Part shown: piece by piece, positions 61,640 through 64,000 of the stretch
How the letters are laid out: the number at the start of each line of letters is the position of its first letter
Numbering within the stretch: the stretch's first letter is position 1
Source: Cepaea nemoralis
Lineage: Eukaryota > Mollusca > Gastropoda > Stylommatophora > Helicidae
Length of the DNA stretch: 64,000 nt
Direction: 5' to 3'
NCBI GenBank assembly: GCA_014155875.1
Contig: JACEFZ010018307.1
Span: 689,001-753,000, forward strand
Program-made: the position numbers and the translations under genes
The notes under the pieces: model-generated
Databases searched by the model: none
Told to the model about the DNA's origin: nothing
What the model saw: only the letters and a program-made list of their open reading frames with translations

Positions 61640-63035
61640 ATTGACTGTCAGAGAGAGCGAAAACAGCACTGAATTTTAGGTAGAGCGAAAACTGTATGTC
61701 ATTGTTTTTTATTAGATGCAGCGGAAAAATCATTAAATTTTAGATACAGCGAAAAAAGCATTGACTTTAGATAGAGCGAAAAACTGTCGATCACTGACTG
61801 TCAGATACAGCGAAAACAGCACCGACGTTTAGACACAAGGAAAACAGCACTGACTATTAAGCGTTATAGCGAAAACAACAGTTAGTTTTGAGCTTAACGG
61901 AAACAGCATTAATTTTCAGTTTTAAATATAGCTAATATAATAATGAAATTTAAATACAACGAATTCAACACCGGATTTTAAATACAGCTAAAAGAGCACT
62001 GGATTTTAGATATAGCGAAAATAACACTGACTTTTCTTCTTCTTCTTTCGGTCGCTTGAAATATGTCTATTACTGCAATTTTGTCTCTTGTATGAATCTA
62101 ATGGTGTTTTTAGTTCGATCAGCGGTATATAAAGTTTATCTTCCACTGTTGTCTCTTTAGGCCAGAAGGTATGCCTGGGTATGTTGTAGTTTGGGCAATC
62201 CTGGAGTATGTGCTCTGCTGTCTGCGACGCCAAACCATAAGTGCACATGGCTGAGTAACCAATCTTGAATTGTGTATACATGTGGTTGCGTAATCTATTG
62301 TGTCCTGTTCTGAGGCGCAGAATAATGACTTGTTCTGGTCTGTCCATAACGAGGTAGTCGTCTTGGGCAGGATTTGGTGGCCTTCTGACTGATTTGATCA
62401 TTCTTTTCTTTTGGTGGTATGTAATGGGCACATCAGGCTGTTCTTCTTTTTCTCCTTCCTTAGCCAACTGATCAGCTCTATCGTTTCCGGGGACTCCACA
62501 TTGGGATGGTATCTACTGCATGATGACCTTATGCTGTCTGCTGAGTTCAGAAAGTAGTGTCCTTAGTACTGGCAATTTCCCAGACAGGAGTGCCTGGAGT
62601 ACTGATTTTGCATCTGTCAACAGCACCACAGGTTGTGTACTATGGTTGGTATTTATTTAGTAATTTCTCTGTTGCTGTCTTGATTGCCTCAATTTCAGCA
62701 TCATAGTTATGGCAGTACTTTCCTGTCGGTACGCTGGCTGTGTCCATAGTATTATTTGTGTATTCTATGTACACTCCCGCTCCTCCATTTCGAACAGCAT
62801 TTTGTGCTGACCCATCTGTGTAGACTCGGATCCAGAGGTCTTGTGGGTATTTGTCATCAAGGAAGCTGAGAGTGGCTGTTCTGCGCTGTACACTATTCTG
62901 TTCTTCCTTGTCAAATATTCCTCGCACTTTAGTCTGGATTTGTAATGATACTGACTTTTAAATACGGTTAAACGAGCAATGCATTTTAGATACAGCGAAA
63001 ACAGGAATGAATTTTAGATACAGCGAAAGCGGCGC
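61640..63035. repeat. Degenerate about 30-bp array split by a LINE
   Basis: The phrase TTTTAGATACAGCGAAAACA, GCACTGA recurs with many changes at 61640-62035 and continues at 62950-63035. The units are old and diverged. Confidence 0.85.
62036..62949 (-). pseudogene. 5'-truncated LINE: RNase H and C-terminal tail
   Basis: Minus strand from 62927: RVYTDGSAQNAVRNGG (first Asp), YDAEIEAIKTA (Glu). After a frame change near 62640 come VLLTDAKSVLQALLSG (Asp) and a block near 62480 in which the usual His of the last motif reads Gln and a TAG precedes it (GVPGNDRADQLAK). The tail (62467-62006) has RLRTGHNRLRNHMY and AEHILQDCPNY. The 3' end is AGAAGAAGAAG. ACTGACTTTT at 62026-62035 and 62950-62959 flanks it, consistent with a target duplication, although the host array itself carries this word. 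Confidence 0.88.
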
Positions 63036-63209
63036 ATGAAGCAAGTCAAACACGCCGTGGATTTAAGAAAAACAACAGGAAACAGGCTCTACGAGCTATG
63101 GGTATGAGAAATAGCAGACTCAAGTACCACTTCGTGTACAGCTCACCCAAAGGCCGTCTGCATAAAGTTATTCATAACCTGAAACTATCAGATATAAATA
63201 CATTGTGGA
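63036..63209. other. No gene recognised
   Basis: A short frame reads HFVYSSPKGRLHKVIHNLKL before the GAA tract. It may be a LINE tail on the plus strand, but no family is recognised. Confidence 0.3.
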
Positions 63210-63327
63210 AGAAGAAGAAGAAGAAGAAGAAGAAGAAGAAGAAGAAGAAGAAGAAGAAGAAGAAGAAGAAGAAGAAGAAGAAGAAGAAGAAGAAGAAGAA
63301 GAAGAAGAAGAAGAAGAAGAAGAAGAA
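63210..63327. repeat. (GAA)n microsatellite
   Basis: About 118 bases of pure AAG. It may have grown from a LINE tail of the AAGAAG type seen at 62036. Confidence 0.97.
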
Positions 63328-63487
63328 GGGAGGACTGATAAAACGATGAGATAAATGCATCAATGTTGGTGGGCATTATGTTGAGAAATAAAGGGACAAT
63401 GTATGTATAAAAATAAACTGGTTTCAAGTTGTTATCATAGTTAGTTATTTTTCTACAGCCATTTGTGACTTACTTATGAACTTTTGT

Positions 63488-63727
63488 TTTCAATGTTGCA
63501 TATCCCTTACATGACGTTGCAGTCAACGCCATGATTTTTGTTGATGTACTAGGCAAGTTTTTACGTTTAGTAGTTTGCCATTGCTTTCTGAAAGGCCGGC
63601 TCCCATACCAACACGTTAAAACATAACGCAACACGGTTTGCTGCACAAATCGGTCGCAGCTGAGTTTCGAACGCCTGGTAAGCGGCTCACGAACCGCGTT
63701 CGCAAGCCTTTGGCCACGGAGACGGCT
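63488..63727 (-). mobile_element. SINE-A copy 10, near full length
   Basis: Plus strand: GTTGCATATCCCTTACATGA, TTGCAGTCAACGCCATGATT, TTGCCATTGCTTTCTGAAAG, ACGCAACACGGTTTGCTGC, GAGTTTCGAACGCCTGG, CGAACCGCGTTCGCAAG, GGCCACGGAGACGGCTTA. Core, B box and head are all present. Confidence 0.92.
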
Positions 63728-64000
63728 TATTAACTTACCCTCGTACAAATTACCAAATAGAAAAACGAGCATCCCCCGACGTATGCGGGAAATTTCATAC
63801 TGAAGTCTGCGGCTCGACGTGTGCATCAATGACACTTGATGGATGGAACTGGCGCGGCTCTTGGTGATCCGTCTGTTAGATTAGTAACCGAACGTGGGTA
63901 CACCATGTGCTGCTCGATTTGCCATAGTCGTTCAGTTTACTCTGATATAGATTCTCCATTAGTGAATGGTAGATGGAGGTAACGGTAAGCTGTGTCTACT
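63728..64000. other. No gene recognised
   Basis: No supported feature up to the window end. Confidence 0.5.

Noticed and set aside
63098..63349. Lys-rich small protein
   Set aside because: The Lys run is a GAA/AAG microsatellite and the first 40 residues are not recognisable.

Overview
This window looks like nuclear DNA of an animal, most likely an invertebrate and probably a lophotrochozoan such as a gastropod mollusc. That placement is inferred from the style of the retroelement protein fragments, the tRNA-derived SINEs, long microsatellites and many kilobase-scale minisatellites; nothing here names a species. I see no bacterial features and no exon, spliced gene or RNA gene that I can defend as a host gene. 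It reads as an intergenic or intronic region built from transposon remains and tandem repeats.

Layout. 1-6.2 kb: most of a Ty3/gypsy-type LTR retrotransposon cut by the left window edge. Its pol order is protease, integrase, reverse transcriptase, RNase H (the Gmr1-like order), with a probable 3' LTR. 6.4-7.7 kb: an antisense LINE endonuclease/RT fragment. 8-13 kb: a GA tract, five minisatellites, a hAT MITE with perfect 8-bp target duplications and a SINE. 14-17.2 kb: a strand-asymmetric G/T-rich block of unknown nature. 17.4-25 kb: LINE scraps, a 51-bp minisatellite, a SINE and long ACT, GATA, TA and GA microsatellites. 25.8-27.8 kb: an 81-bp minisatellite of about 24 units. 29.4-31.3 kb: LINE 3' ends around a 40-bp array and a SINE. 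32-34.8 kb: 33-, 12- and 89-bp arrays. 35.6-42.9 kb: SINEs, LINE scraps and a 17-bp array. 43.4-45 kb: LINE ORF1 with duplicated CT tracts. 47-49.4 kb: two clean nested insertions, a SINE in an inverted-repeat element and a second SINE in a LINE. 51-53.6 kb: a 29-bp array of nearly 90 units. 53.6-58 kb: SINEs, a fold-back element and a 43-bp array. 58.5-63.7 kb: more SINE and LINE copies, including a LINE inserted in a degenerate array.

How the parts relate. The window is a record of retrotransposition followed by tandem amplification. Autonomous elements (LTR, several LINE types) are all broken by frameshifts, stops or truncation. Three SINE insertions and one hAT insertion keep readable target-site duplications. 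One tRNA-derived SINE family (called SINE-A here) has about ten copies in 64 kb. The 81-bp minisatellite unit resembles the body of another SINE (SINE-C), suggesting that SINE segments have seeded satellites. Nearly all long open frames outside the LTR element come from simple or tandem repeats and are not listed as genes.
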